A stretch of DNA of 64,000 nucleotides, taken from positions 1,798,001 to 1,862,000 of the forward strand of contig CANTUQ010000037.1 in assembly GCA_947683425.1 (NCBI GenBank), read 5' to 3'. The position numbers were made by a program, and so were the translations under genes. Below, piece after piece: positions 24,882 through 34,842 of this stretch (its first letter is position 1; each line of letters opens with the position of its first letter). The notes beneath the pieces are model-generated. The model was given only the letters and a program-made list of their open reading frames with translations. It was not told the origin of the DNA and did no database searches. This DNA is from Excoecaria cochinchinensis. Lineage: Eukaryota > Streptophyta > Magnoliopsida > Malpighiales > Euphorbiaceae.

Positions 24882-25346
24882 GGGTTAATTTCTTCGGTGG
24901 TCACTCAATTTTTTACTTGTAACGATTTGGTCACTAAACTTCAATTTGTAACGAAAAAATAACTAATCTATTATTTTGAAACGAAAAAATCACAATGATC
25001 GGAAATTGTGCTCGTCGGTAACCGACGCATGATCTGCACGGCACAAAATTGAAGTTTAGTGACTATATCGTTAAAAGGCACAAAGTTTAGTGACTATATC
25101 GTTACAAGGCACAAAGTTTAGTGACCACCATAGAAATTAACTCTAATCTGACGTGACCAAATTTTTGACGTGTCATTGGACTTTACCGTACCGATCACGC
25201 GCTGGTTGCCAGCTAATGCAATTTTCGGTTATTATGATTTTTTCGTTACAAAATAATAGATGAATTATTTTTTTGTTACAAATTAAAGTTTAGTGACCAA
25301 ATCGTTACAAGTCACAAAATTGAGTGACCACAAAAAAAATTAACCC
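24882..25346. mobile_element. MULE-type MITE, 465 bp
   Basis: Terminal inverted repeats GGGTTAATT...AATTAACCC, extending imperfectly through GTGGTCACTCAATTTT on both sides, with a 10-bp target duplication. Internal direct copies of TTTAGTGACTATATCGTTA and similar words. No coding capacity. The 9-10-bp duplication suggests Mutator-type mobilisation. It entered the LTR after B inserted. Confidence 0.85.
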
Positions 25347-25789
25347 CAATAATTAAGATAATAACATTAATAACGACAATAAAAATAATCACTACCATAA
25401 TAATATCAATAATAATCAGAATATAAAATAATCATAAAAGTATAACTATAGATAACGAAATGAAAGAGGCTAATAATATAATGACAATGATGAACCAATA
25501 ATAACGATAATTATAGTACTAATAATGTAGAATAAACGAACATAACGTAAATAATAAACAAATAAAATGACAGTAAAATAATAACAATATTAATAATGAA
25601 TTAATGACATAACTATAATAATGAATATAATAATCAAAATAATACCACAATAATGAAAATAATAATAATATGATAATAACAATAATAAAAATAATATAAA
25701 ATAAATAATATTAATAATAACAATAAATAATAATGATAACAAATAATAACTCAAATAATCATAAATAAACATATAATAATAATTATAAT

Positions 25790-25804
25790 AATTATAATAA
25801 AACA

Positions 25805-25858
<54 letters not shown>

Positions 25859-25910
25859 CATCAATAAACATAAATAAATATATAATAATAATTATAATAA
25901 TTATAATAAA

Positions 25911-25954
<44 letters not shown>

Positions 25955-26600
25955 CAACAACAATAAACATAAATAAATATATAATAATAATTATAACAAT
26001 TATAATAAAACATAATAATAGTAATAATAATTAAATATATTCAATAATAATAATAAACACAATAATAATAACAACAAACATAAATTAAATAATATCAACA
26101 ACAAAAATATTAATATAATACAATAACATTAATAATAAACAAATCGAATAATAATAATAGTAATAATAATAAACACAATAATAAATAATAAATAAATATA
26201 ATAATAATAATAATAATAATAATATCAATAAACATAAAATAAATATATAATAATAATAATAATATTAATAATAAAAACAGAATAATACTAATAATAAATA
26301 AATAAAATAATAATAATATTAATAATATAATAATAAATAATATAAACAGAAAAACAATTAATAATAAACAAGTAACAAAAAATAATAATAACAAAATAAT
26401 ATCAATAACCAATAAAATAATAATAGACAAATCCAATAATAGTAATAATAATAATAATATACAGAAAAATAAATAATAAATAATGATAATAATAAAAATA
26501 AAGTAATAATAATAAAACAGAAAATTAATAATAATAAAAATAAAAAACAAATAAATCAGTTAATAATAATAATAATATAATATTAAAAGCAGAAAATATA
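25790..26600. repeat. Long imperfect AAT/ATA-rich microsatellite in the B 3' LTR
   Basis: Roughly 800 bp made mostly of AAT units with interruptions (AAC, AAATAAATATAT). The counterpart in the 5' LTR is 47875-48660. Open frames in it are simple Ile/Leu/Tyr runs, not genes. Confidence 0.9.
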
Positions 26601-26964
26601 AAATAAATGGGAGAAAGAGAAAAGCTCACCGGAATTCGCCGGAGGTGCGGCTGACGACACCGCCGCCACGCATGGGTAGATCTGAGCTCCCAGGTTTCGC
26701 CGCCGCTAGTCACGCGCCGATCGGAGGTCCGCCGTCGTCGAAAATCACGTCGGAAGCAGCGCCGTTTTCCCTTCCTTTTCCTCTTTCCGGCGTCGGGTCC
26801 CCTGGTTCTGCTCCTCCTTTTTTTATTTTCCTTTGGTTTTTTACTTTTTGCCTTGCTCTCTCTGTGCCTTTTCTTTTTCTTTATATTCTATTTCTTGGTC
26901 TTTTTTTTGGTCTCCCCTCTCTGTTCTCTCTTTCTTTTTATTTTTCTTTGATTTCTTTGGTTTC

Positions 26965-26969
26965 CTTTC
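26965..26969. repeat. Target site duplication of Ogre E, left copy
   Basis: CTTTC, repeated at 37410-37414. The uninterrupted site in the B 5' LTR reads GGTTTCCTTTCTCTGTG near 49162-49178, with CTTTC once. Confidence 0.92.
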
Positions 26970-27645
26970 TGTAGACACCGGGTCCCGAGGCGGTCCAAGA
27001 TCAGGATTACCCGATGATGAAATAGAAGACCGATTTTCGGCAAGAAATGTGAGAATCGATCGTTCCCTTGTCAAAGGTGTGTTTTTCGGAAAATAATTAA
27101 AAAATATATAATTTTGGGGCAATTTTATTTATCTTTTGGGGATTGTATTCCGTCCCACTTACATCTTTGATCTCCTTTTATTGGGGTTGTATTCTGCCCC
27201 TATTTTTATTGTAATTGCGTGCTTGCGTGTTTACCGCTTTCATTTATTGCTTTCTTTATTTACTTATCGCTTTCGTGCTTGAAATGCGCTTTTATTTTAA
27301 TGCATCGCTCGTGTGAGATGAGAGATATAATTTTATGAATTTAAAAAACCCATTTATAATTAACCAAAGCATAAATAAGAGGGAAGTTCCGGACACCATA
27401 TCTCTGGTTTAGACCAATAGAGGTGAGAAACCTTTTCCCAAATTGGGTGGCGACTCCTAATACCTCAAAGGTGCCTTTAGGCGTCAATAGGCTAGGTTAT
27501 TCTCCCCAATGTTCTATTGGGAGGGATACACCGATGATGTCTCATGGCGCCCATGATCAAAAGACGCGAACCTTCATACCTCGAATCCTAAAGCGGATTC
27601 AAAGCGAGGGCCCTTGCTGGGCAGCCGGGTTCGGCGCGCGTCACA
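26970..27645 (+). repeat. 5' LTR of Ogre E with a 2.1-kb internal deletion
   Basis: 676 bp compared with 2791 bp for the 3' LTR. It aligns with 34619-34755 and then with 36875-37409, with the breakpoint at TTTTGGGG present at both edges in the intact LTR. The lost part contains the GC island, the promoter region and the ATT microsatellite, so this copy probably lacks its promoter. Confidence 0.88.
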
Positions 27646-27646
27646 G

Positions 27647-27664
27647 TGGCGACTCCGCTGGGGA
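27647..27664 (+). other. Primer binding site of Ogre E (tRNA-Arg type)
   Basis: TGGCGACTCCGCTGGGGA, one base after the LTR end. Its complement ends in CGGAGTCGCCA, matching the 3' end of a plant tRNA-Arg, the primer reported for Ogre elements. Confidence 0.85.
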
Positions 27665-28588
27665 CTTTGTGTTTGAGACTTCACTCCGAAAGTGCTTTGG
27701 TTAAAATTTATAATTGGGTTTTTGAAACTTAAAATTCTATCTCTTTTCAAAAATTGCATCATATCATTTTAGAGTCTTAGACTTACGCTAGTTGGTCCCT
27801 ATCTTACCTCGGTGCGTTCCCAAAGCACGACCCTACTTTCACTCATTGTAGGGAAGTGTTAGGGATAATCACCAGCCCAAGCCTTGTACCTTTTGGTATA
27901 TCGAAATGGAGGCCCGATCGGTCGTTATGCTCGTGATGAGTTAGACCCGTCGGCGCAAACCATGCTTGGGTAGCCTAAAGAAAATCACCTTGACCAAAGC
28001 CCATGTACTGGCAAGTAGAAACTTCCCCTAGGCGGTATGTTCCTTAATATGATGCTTGTGACTTGGGCCATCGCGTATTAAACAAAATCAAGCAAGTCAA
28101 GTTGTCTTTTATCAAAGGCTTTCATGCCCCGGTGAGCCCACCTTAACTTGATTGAATTGTCCGAATACGTAATGGCCAAAACCCATACGAATGCGCATTA
28201 GATTAAGACTGTTATGCTGCCGGTTTTTCACCGTGCACTATACGTGTCCGACGGGTTCCCTGTTAACCCTCGGATGAAGCCCACCTAGGAAAGAGACCGC
28301 ACAACCCCGTGTGTGGGAGTGATAAGGTTGGAAGGATCTACCTGTCTGCATGTGGTTGTAAATGATGCACGTCATGCTCATGCATCACATGTCATCCATG
28401 CATCATTCTGACCCCTTTGATTTTTTAGCCATCATACACCATTCACCGGGGAGGTTCTGGGGTCCTCATAGCTATCTGAAGAGTAAGCAGAATTCGAAGT
28501 GGTTGGCAGAGATCTACCGTCTTAGTCAGAGCATCCATAGACATTGGGAATGGCTGGTCCTTCGTGACAGATTGAAGAGGCCCGTGTC
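27665..28588 (+). other. Leader of Ogre E
   Basis: Non-coding. Shares sections with the leaders of C (53183-54080) and B (45040-46048, minus), for example GGGATAATCACC-GCCCAAGCC and CCCACCTAGGAAAGAGACC. Confidence 0.7.
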
Positions 28589-29632
28589 ATGATTGCCCGA
28601 GAACTAGATGAAAAGTTTGAAAAACTTGAAGGGAGGTTGTCAGCCACAATTAAGGAAAGGTTGGACGCCGCAGCACTAATTCTTCAAGCTCAAGTCACTG
28701 CAGCTACACTTAACCGATTTGAGCTAGCCACGAACAAAAAGGAGTGTGAGATGATGGCTGTAATGTCTCCATTCGCTCTTGAGCCTAGGGGCGAGAAGAC
28801 ACCCAACTCACTGATCGAGCAAGTGGAAAGGGGGAAAGGACTAGGGCCCTTACAGCCGATGGGTCCTCTCAGTCCCGCAAACACTAAAAAGAGATTAGCT
28901 GATCTTGAGGAGGAGATCATGAGGTCCAAGCTTGCAACTACCCGGACACCTCCCAATGGGGCCGTTACTAGCCCTGCAAGTCTCAGAATTGGTTACTATG
29001 GTGACAACAGAGGTACAAAAAGGATGGGGAAAGCGCCAATGGTTGAGATGGCTCAGAGGCATTACTCTAATTTAGGCAGACCTTTGTCTTGGGTTCTGGA
29101 AAGGCTGATGAAAAAGGGGGTGTTACAACCATTGCCGTCCAAGCTGGCAAAGACCTGGGGGCAGCCCAGGCACAAAGAAGGCGAGTACTGCGCATACCAC
29201 CAACACACTGGCCATATGACGGATAATTGTGCTAGGCTGAGGCACGAGATTCAGGATCTGGTCGATAGCAACCAGATCACAAATCCTGAATGCCGCCAGG
29301 GTAGTGAGGGGCGCTTAAATTTTACAGTGGACGATGGAGAAGGTTTTAGAGCCACAAGGACCCCGACCTTCGGAATGACTCAGAGTCACTATGTCATACT
29401 GAAAAAACCCCTGTCCAAGCACTTCGCCCATTTTATCAGTAAGGGGAAAATACAGTCAATGCCGACCCAACCTGCCAGGGGCCAAGGGCGCCCCAATCAC
29501 CGAGCAGATCTGTATTGTGCCTACCATCAGCGTACCGGGCACGAGACTGACGAGTGCCGAATTCTGAGGAGGCAAATTCTACACTTAATTGATGAGGAGC
29601 TGAGAAGTGAGGAGAATGGTTCCCAAAAGTGA
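28589..29632 (+). CDS. Gag C-terminal protein with two zinc-knuckle modules, Ogre E
   Basis: Open frame of 347 codons. N-terminal part (residues 1-150) is charged and probably helical, without the capsid region seen in element C. Two related modules follow, each with a YYSNLGRPLSWVLERL-like helix, a Pro-rich linker and a knuckle: CAYHQHTGHMTDNC, then CAYHQRTGHETDEC, spaced C-x2-H-x4-H-x4-C. Each knuckle is followed by a RxxIxxLID helix. Knuckles of this C-A-Y-H type are found in Ogre gag. The capsid was lost and the knuckle region is doubled, although the frame is open. It would lie in the cytoplasmic particle and bind RNA if made. The start is the first ATG of the frame; an upstream start cannot be excluded. 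Confidence 0.75.
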   Translation: MIARELDEKFEKLEGRLSATIKERLDAAALILQAQVTAATLNRFELATNKKECEMMAVMSPFALEPRGEKTPNSLIEQVERGKGLGPLQPMGPLSPANTKKRLADLEEEIMRSKLATTRTPPNGAVTSPASLRIGYYGDNRGTKRMGKAPMVEMAQRHYSNLGRPLSWVLERLMKKGVLQPLPSKLAKTWGQPRHKEGEYCAYHQHTGHMTDNCARLRHEIQDLVDSNQITNPECRQGSEGRLNFTVDDGEGFRATRTPTFGMTQSHYVILKKPLSKHFAHFISKGKIQSMPTQPARGQGRPNHRADLYCAYHQRTGHETDECRILRRQILHLIDEELRSEENGSQK

Positions 29633-30428
29633 TAATAGACTGTCGATTGCAGCGTCCGCATTGGCAAGAGAAGAAGGAAGTAGCTATTTAGATGTTCTTT
29701 TTTTTATTTCTGAACTATTTAATGATGACAGTTTTAATTATAGTTTTCTTGAATGAAATGGATGGTTTTGCTATCTTGTGTGATGTTTCTTATGATTTCA
29801 TTATGCATAATCATGGCACATTTACATTTGACATTGGTTCAACTAATGCCATTCCATTCAATCTCGGAACTTTGGGAGAACCCAAAGAAAATCTTGATAG
29901 CATCTGTTATGACTCCTGAAGTGAGATAAAAACTTGAGAGATAATAAAAAAAAAAGCCTTTGCCCGGATCTGGTATGACATGCTGAAAATTGATAAGGAC
30001 ATTCTTGAGATTAATACTACCTCCACGAGCCAACATGACGACGAACCGAATGTTGAAAGCCATTTCTTTGCACTCCCACGACATCTGGGATGCATATGAT
30101 GCCACCAAATAAGATCAAGCTTCGAAAGCTACATCAGGAGTTAGGCGAATGAGACTCAAGACCTTCACAAAGAAAACATAACTCACCAGAATACAACTCA
30201 TCAAAACCAAACAACGTGAACCCTTTCCTCTCAACCATTTGAAATGTGTACCCCAAAAACAATTACGATCGACTCTTAACCATCCAGAACCCTTATAGCC
30301 AAAATTCTTGCTAAAACTATATGCCCGACTAGATTGAGCAATATGGTCCCAGTGGTTAAGATAAAAAGTGCACGTATGTGTAAAATTGAGGACTTGAGCA
30401 AAGCTTGTAAAAAAAAAAATTGGGTTGC

Positions 30429-30460
<32 letters not shown>

Positions 30461-31611
30461 AAAAACTTAAATTTAAAAAAAAAATCAAAAAAAAAAATTT
30501 AAATAAATAAAAAAAAAGAAGAGAGAAGAAAAGAGAGAATTGATCAGGGGGCAAGGGAATACCATTTGAAGAAAAGCTTCGCTCAAATCCTGTTGATCTA
30601 CACATACCTGCCCGTTGTCATTCTTCTTAGCTACTGAAAAGGATCTAAAAGGCTAACCCACAAACCATCCACCCAATCCCAGCCGTCGAAAACCATTTCG
30701 AAAGCTTAAACCACCAAAACCGATAAAAGTACCCCCGATCATCCAAGCCCAACCTGTCACCCTGTCTCAGCCATCGAAAGGCCATTCCAGGGTTGACCCG
30801 CCAAAGCCAACAAAGGCCAAACGCGAAACTTCATATTCAAACCCCAAAAAAGGAACCCATTACCTCGACCAGTCTGCACAGGGGTTAAGACCAAGACTTT
30901 GATACCAAGAGGAGCCACCCTCAGAAGCAGCAGTCCCCCCGGCAGATGAAGATGAAAGCGAATCCAACCAATGCTGAGAAACTGAAGGAGGGTCCATGGC
31001 GGAGGCTTAAAAAAAAAAAAAAGAGAAAATATTCAATCAAGAAAACCCGCGAGGGCTGATTGGAAATAGGAGTCTGATGCTTACAAGATCCACTCCGAGA
31101 TTAGATGTAATTTTTGCATTCTGAATCCATGTTAAATGGTGATTATGTATAGAGAAATCGTGCTGAAATGCACACAGTTTTTTGCAAATACATAAAGCAA
31201 GAGCAGTTTAACTCATCATTTCCTAGTTCTTTTATAAAAAGTAAAACCTAAATGGCTACGCTACTCCTGCTCTCGCCAGCCAGATGCCTAAGTTGTCGTG
31301 TCCCGTTGTCAGGTGCCGGACTGAGTATCCATCTTTTGCACTCACCAGTAGAAGTTACAGAATGGGTACCGAAAGGGGTATGACAGTTTTTGCCGGCGAT
31401 TGGCTCCAAAGATCCTGATAGCGAGAGGTAAAAGTTTGCAGAAAAGATTCCTCCCCGGAACGATAATGGGTCCCTAGCTGGGTCCTGGGTCATCCCGAGC
31501 TGACGAGCACGTCGGGCAATGATACAGAAAGTAGCTTGACAAAGCCCGCACAGGAGAACACACCCCGAAAATCCGTCGACAAATGCATCTGATATCTCAC
31601 TGAATCTAGCA
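29633..31611 (+). other. Conserved non-coding cassette between gag and pol, Ogre E
   Basis: No coherent coding frame. Sections match D (58717-59960) in the same order, for example TTTGCCCGGATCTGGTATGA, GACGACGAACCGAATG, and GAAAACCCGCGAGGGC near 31042. C shares the start and the end. 31260-31611 has no counterpart in C or D. Poly-A runs near 30410-30520. In complete Ogre elements protease and reverse transcriptase would lie in this interval; here they are gone. Confidence 0.6.
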
Positions 31612-32193
31612 ATGCCCTCGTTGTTAGGGAAGATGGGAAGATGGTTAATACTGCTGCAGGAATTTGATGTGGAGTATGTCACGAGAAAGACCATCAAAGG
31701 TCGGGTAGTTGCGGAGTTTCTTGCTGACCATCCAATTGAAGGAGACCAGCTATTGTATGAATTCCCCGACGAAAACATGGTAGCCATCACCGCGCAGAAA
31801 TGGCAGATGTATTTTGATGGGGCAGTAAATAGCAAGGGAGCCAGAACAGGAGTGATTCTAGTGACCCCAGACGGAGAGAAGCTTCCATTAGCCAAGAAAC
31901 TAAGGTACAGAGCCACCAATAACGAGGCTGAGTATGAAGCCTGCATCTTTGGGTTAGAAGCGCTCTCAGCCGTGGGGGCAAAAGTAGTAGAGGTCTTCGG
32001 GGACTCATCTTTAGTAATCCACCAAGTCAGGGGTGAATGGGCCATCAAGGAAGAGCGGCTGTTGCCATACGCAAAGTGCTTGAAAGAACTAAGTGGCCAG
32101 TTTGGAGTCTGCACTTTTAACTACGTGCCCCGAGATGAGAACCAATTGGCAGATGCCTTAGCCACCCTGGTATCCATAACTCCAAGGGAATAG
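31612..32193 (+). CDS. Reverse transcriptase connection end plus Tat-type RNase H, Ogre E fragment
   Basis: Open frame of 193 codons. Residues 1-50 are the conserved end of the polymerase/first RNase H region (LLQEFDVEYVTRKTIKGRVV, then ADHP). From about residue 65 an RNase H fold follows with all four acidic residues: YFDGAVN, NNEAEYEA, VFGDSSLV and NQLADALA. Tat-lineage elements such as Ogre carry such a second RNase H, which removes RNA from RNA-DNA hybrids during reverse transcription. The polymerase domain upstream is missing, so the protein is a fragment even though the frame is open. The open minus-strand frame over it is a shadow. Confidence 0.85.
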   Translation: MPSLLGKMGRWLILLQEFDVEYVTRKTIKGRVVAEFLADHPIEGDQLLYEFPDENMVAITAQKWQMYFDGAVNSKGARTGVILVTPDGEKLPLAKKLRYRATNNEAEYEACIFGLEALSAVGAKVVEVFGDSSLVIHQVRGEWAIKEERLLPYAKCLKELSGQFGVCTFNYVPRDENQLADALATLVSITPRE

Positions 32194-33340
32194 CCGTGAG
32201 GCCTGTGCACATTTCTAGTGCAGACAAGCCATACTTTGAGACTGAATGAGTTGGGGATGTCGAGGCTACGGACAGAAAGCCATGGCACTATGATGTCCAG
32301 AATTATTTGGAAAGGGCGGTATTCCCAGAAGAAGCCACTGGAAAAGACCAGAGGATGATTCGCAAGTTGTCCACTCAGTTCATCAGTGTAAACGGTGTGC
32401 TGTACAAGAGACAAGCCGATGGCATACAACTAAGATGCTTAGATGGTAAAGAAGCCAAAAAGGTAATGGAGGAAACTCATGCAGGGGTCTGTGGGGGCCT
32501 ATATGAATGGTATGGCCCTAGCAAAGAAAATAGGCGGCAAGGATTCTTCTGGCTGACAATGCAGTACAACTCTAAATATGTGAAGGAGTGCCAATTATGC
32601 CAACAATACGCTAATTTGAGACACCTTCCAGTTTCGGAGTTGTGTAACCTGGCATCTCTATGGTCGTTCGCCGCATGGGGGTTTGACATAATAGGAGAAG
32701 TACACCTGACAGCCTCCGATGGACACCGATTTATTGTGGTTGCTATCGATTATTTCACCAAATAGCTCGAGGCTGAATCCTTCAAGAAGTTAGGCGCCCG
32801 GGAAATGGCCAGGTTCATCGAGCGACATTTGATCTGTAGGTACGGTCTCCCTCATCACATCGTGTCAGATAATGGGGTACAGTTCCAAGCTGAGACTAAG
32901 CAGATGCTCAAGAAGTGCGCCATCCAACACCATAAGTCCTCTCCTTATCGACCGCAGGCCAGTGGAGCAGTCTAGGCCGCTAGTAAGAACATCAAGAAAA
33001 TATTGGCTAAGATGGTGCAAACCTATAGAGACTGGGCAGAGAAATTGCCATTCACATTATGGGGCATACTACCACAACCAGATCTACCAGAAAAGGTTAG
33101 CTCGCTCATTTGGGAAGAAAGTAAGAAAGCACCCATTGAAGGAAGGAGACCTAGTCTTCAAACAGATGAGGCCAGGGGTTCCGGACTTTCGAGGCGAGTT
33201 TAGGCCCACTTGGGAAGGACCCTTCATTCTGAAGAAGCTTTTATCTAAAGGGGCTGCGATCCTGACAGATAGTGATGGGAACGAATTCAGGAAGCCGGTC
33301 AACGTCGACAGATTGAAAAGATTCCGTGAAAAAAAAAAAG
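32194..33340 (+). pseudogene. Integrase remnant of Ogre E
   Basis: Follows RNase H. Zinc region: THAGVCGG and ECQLCQQY keep one His and the C-x2-C pair, but the second His is missing (GGLYEWYG). Core: GFDIIG (first Asp codon 32685-32687) and SDNGVQF (second Asp 32868-32870). The catalytic Glu codon of the G-A-V-E-A-A motif is TAG at 32973-32975, and a further TAG at 32763-32765 replaces the Trp of TKW. A frameshift or deletion near 33060 removes part of the region. The C-terminal part (33080-33330) has KEGDLVFKQMRP and WEGPFILKKLLSKGA, a GPY/F-type module. Not functional. Confidence 0.85.
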
Positions 33341-33880
33341 GGCCGTTAGAGATGAAAACCGTGACTGGCGCTCTAAGCAAAAGTTAGGCCAAAGGGCAGG
33401 GTGAAAACCTGGCAACAGGCAGTCTGCCCTACAAAAAATGAAATAAATAAAAGCCGCTGGATTGGGTTGGGTCCATTCCAGGAAAAAAATAAGGCACAGG
33501 GTTATGTGAAAATCCGACAAGGACGCATCTCCCGCTAAGAAAAGCTAGTGTGAAAATCCACGAGGGACGTACTACCTTTAAAACAATGACGCTTGGAGTG
33601 ATAAGGTAGCATTACCTTGGGCAACCCCTTTCAAACAAAGACACACATCGGGCAATCCTCCCTGAAGAATTATGAGTCACAGTCCATAAAGCAGGACATC
33701 GCTTACAGACGCTTGGGGGCATGAGCGACCTCACAAAGCCACGAGTCGCTTCAGCAAGAGTTATCGCACCTCGACCACTGGGCCACTTAGATGAATGGTG
33801 TCACCTGCATCCTGCATGACATATGCATATGCACGTGCATAACTTACCCTTGCATACAAATCTCTTTTGTTTTCGCAGGA
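33341..33880 (+). other. Start of the 3' non-coding region, Ogre E
   Basis: GCCGTTAGAGATGAAAACCG and TGGGTTGGGTCCATTCCAGG are shared with D (60390-60600) and, diverged, with C (57010-57250). No coding frame. Leads into the tandem array. Confidence 0.65.
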
Positions 33881-34480
33881 AAGTCTGGCGCCTTCACACA
33901 CCGACAAGCTGGTGTTTATCAGTCGCTCAGCCGTGGTTTCACACACCGACAAGCTGGTGTTCCATCAATCACGTTCTTCAAAGTCTGGCGCCTTCACACA
34001 CCGACAAGCTGGTGTTTATCAGTTGCTCAGCCGTGGTTTCACACACCGACAAGCTGGTGTTCCATCAATCACGTTCTCCAAAGTCTGGCGCCTTCACACA
34101 CCGACAAGCTGGTGTTTATCAGTCGCTCAGCCGTGGTTTCACACGCCGACAAGCTGGTGTTCTATCAATCACGTTCTCCAAAGTCTGGCGCCTTCACACA
34201 CCGACAAGCTGGTGTTTATCAGTCGCTCAGCCGTGGTTTCACATGCCGACAAGCTGGTGTTCTATCAATCACGTTCTCCAAAGTCTGGCGCCTTCACACA
34301 CCGACAAGCTGGTGTTTATCAGTCGCTCAGCCGTGGTTTCACACGCCGACAAGCTGGTGTTCCATCAACCGCGTTCTTAAAAGCCTGACGCCTTCACGCA
34401 CCGACAAACTGGTGTTTACCAGCCGCTCAACCATGGTTTCACGTCGACAAGCTGACATTCCTCAATCATGTGACCAGTAG
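33881..34480. repeat. 100-bp tandem repeat array, Ogre E
   Basis: Units start AAGTCTGGCGCCTTCACACA at exactly 33881, 33981, 34081, 34181 and 34281, with a worn sixth copy from 34381. Each unit has two copies of ACCGACAAGCTGGTGTT. The 100-bp period gives frames open over most of the array; these are repeat artefacts. Confidence 0.95.
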
Positions 34481-34603
34481 TAATCCTATGATGCCGACAA
34501 GCTGGCAAGACCAAGACCCGGACAGCGACCGCCTCAGGTACGCATCTCTCCCTCTCTTTTCTGAATTTTGGTTTACTTAGGCACCTAGGTTCTAAGTTCC
34601 CCA

Positions 34604-34618
34604 AAATTGGGGGCAACT
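34604..34618 (+). other. Polypurine tract of Ogre E
   Basis: AAAATTGGGGGCAAC directly before the 3' LTR at 34619, the Ogre-type plus-strand primer site. Confidence 0.8.
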
Positions 34619-34842
34619 GTAGACACCGGGTCCCGAGGCGGTCCAAGATTAGGATTACCCGATGATGAAATAGAAGACCGATTTTCGGCAAGAAATGTGA
34701 GAATCGATCGTTCCCTTGTCAAAGGTGTGTTTTTCGGAAAATAATTAAAAAATATATATTTTTGGGGAAATTAAAATTAAGATGAAAAAAAATATATTAA
34801 TTTTGTTTCAAAATTTAAAATTTAAAATAAAAAAAAAGAGAG

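Noticed and set aside
24591..26600. Ile/Leu/Tyr-rich minus-strand ORFs, also at 47198-48612 and 51790-52104
   Set aside because: Translations of AAT microsatellites; not genes.
29839..30108. Minus-strand ORF kept in both E and D (also 58797-59150) as a possible antisense gene
   Set aside because: The frame is interrupted at different places, has no recognisable domain, and the similarity is explained by the conserved non-coding cassette. Left open only as part of that finding.
31248..32114. 288-codon minus-strand frame
   Set aside because: It is antisense to the RNase H frame, which has all expected motifs and catalytic residues on +.
33791..34480. Long open frames in three phases (up to 229 codons) over the 100-bp repeats
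   Set aside because: They result from a stop-free repeat unit; the peptides are repeats of THRQAGVYQ-type words and have no start context or homology.
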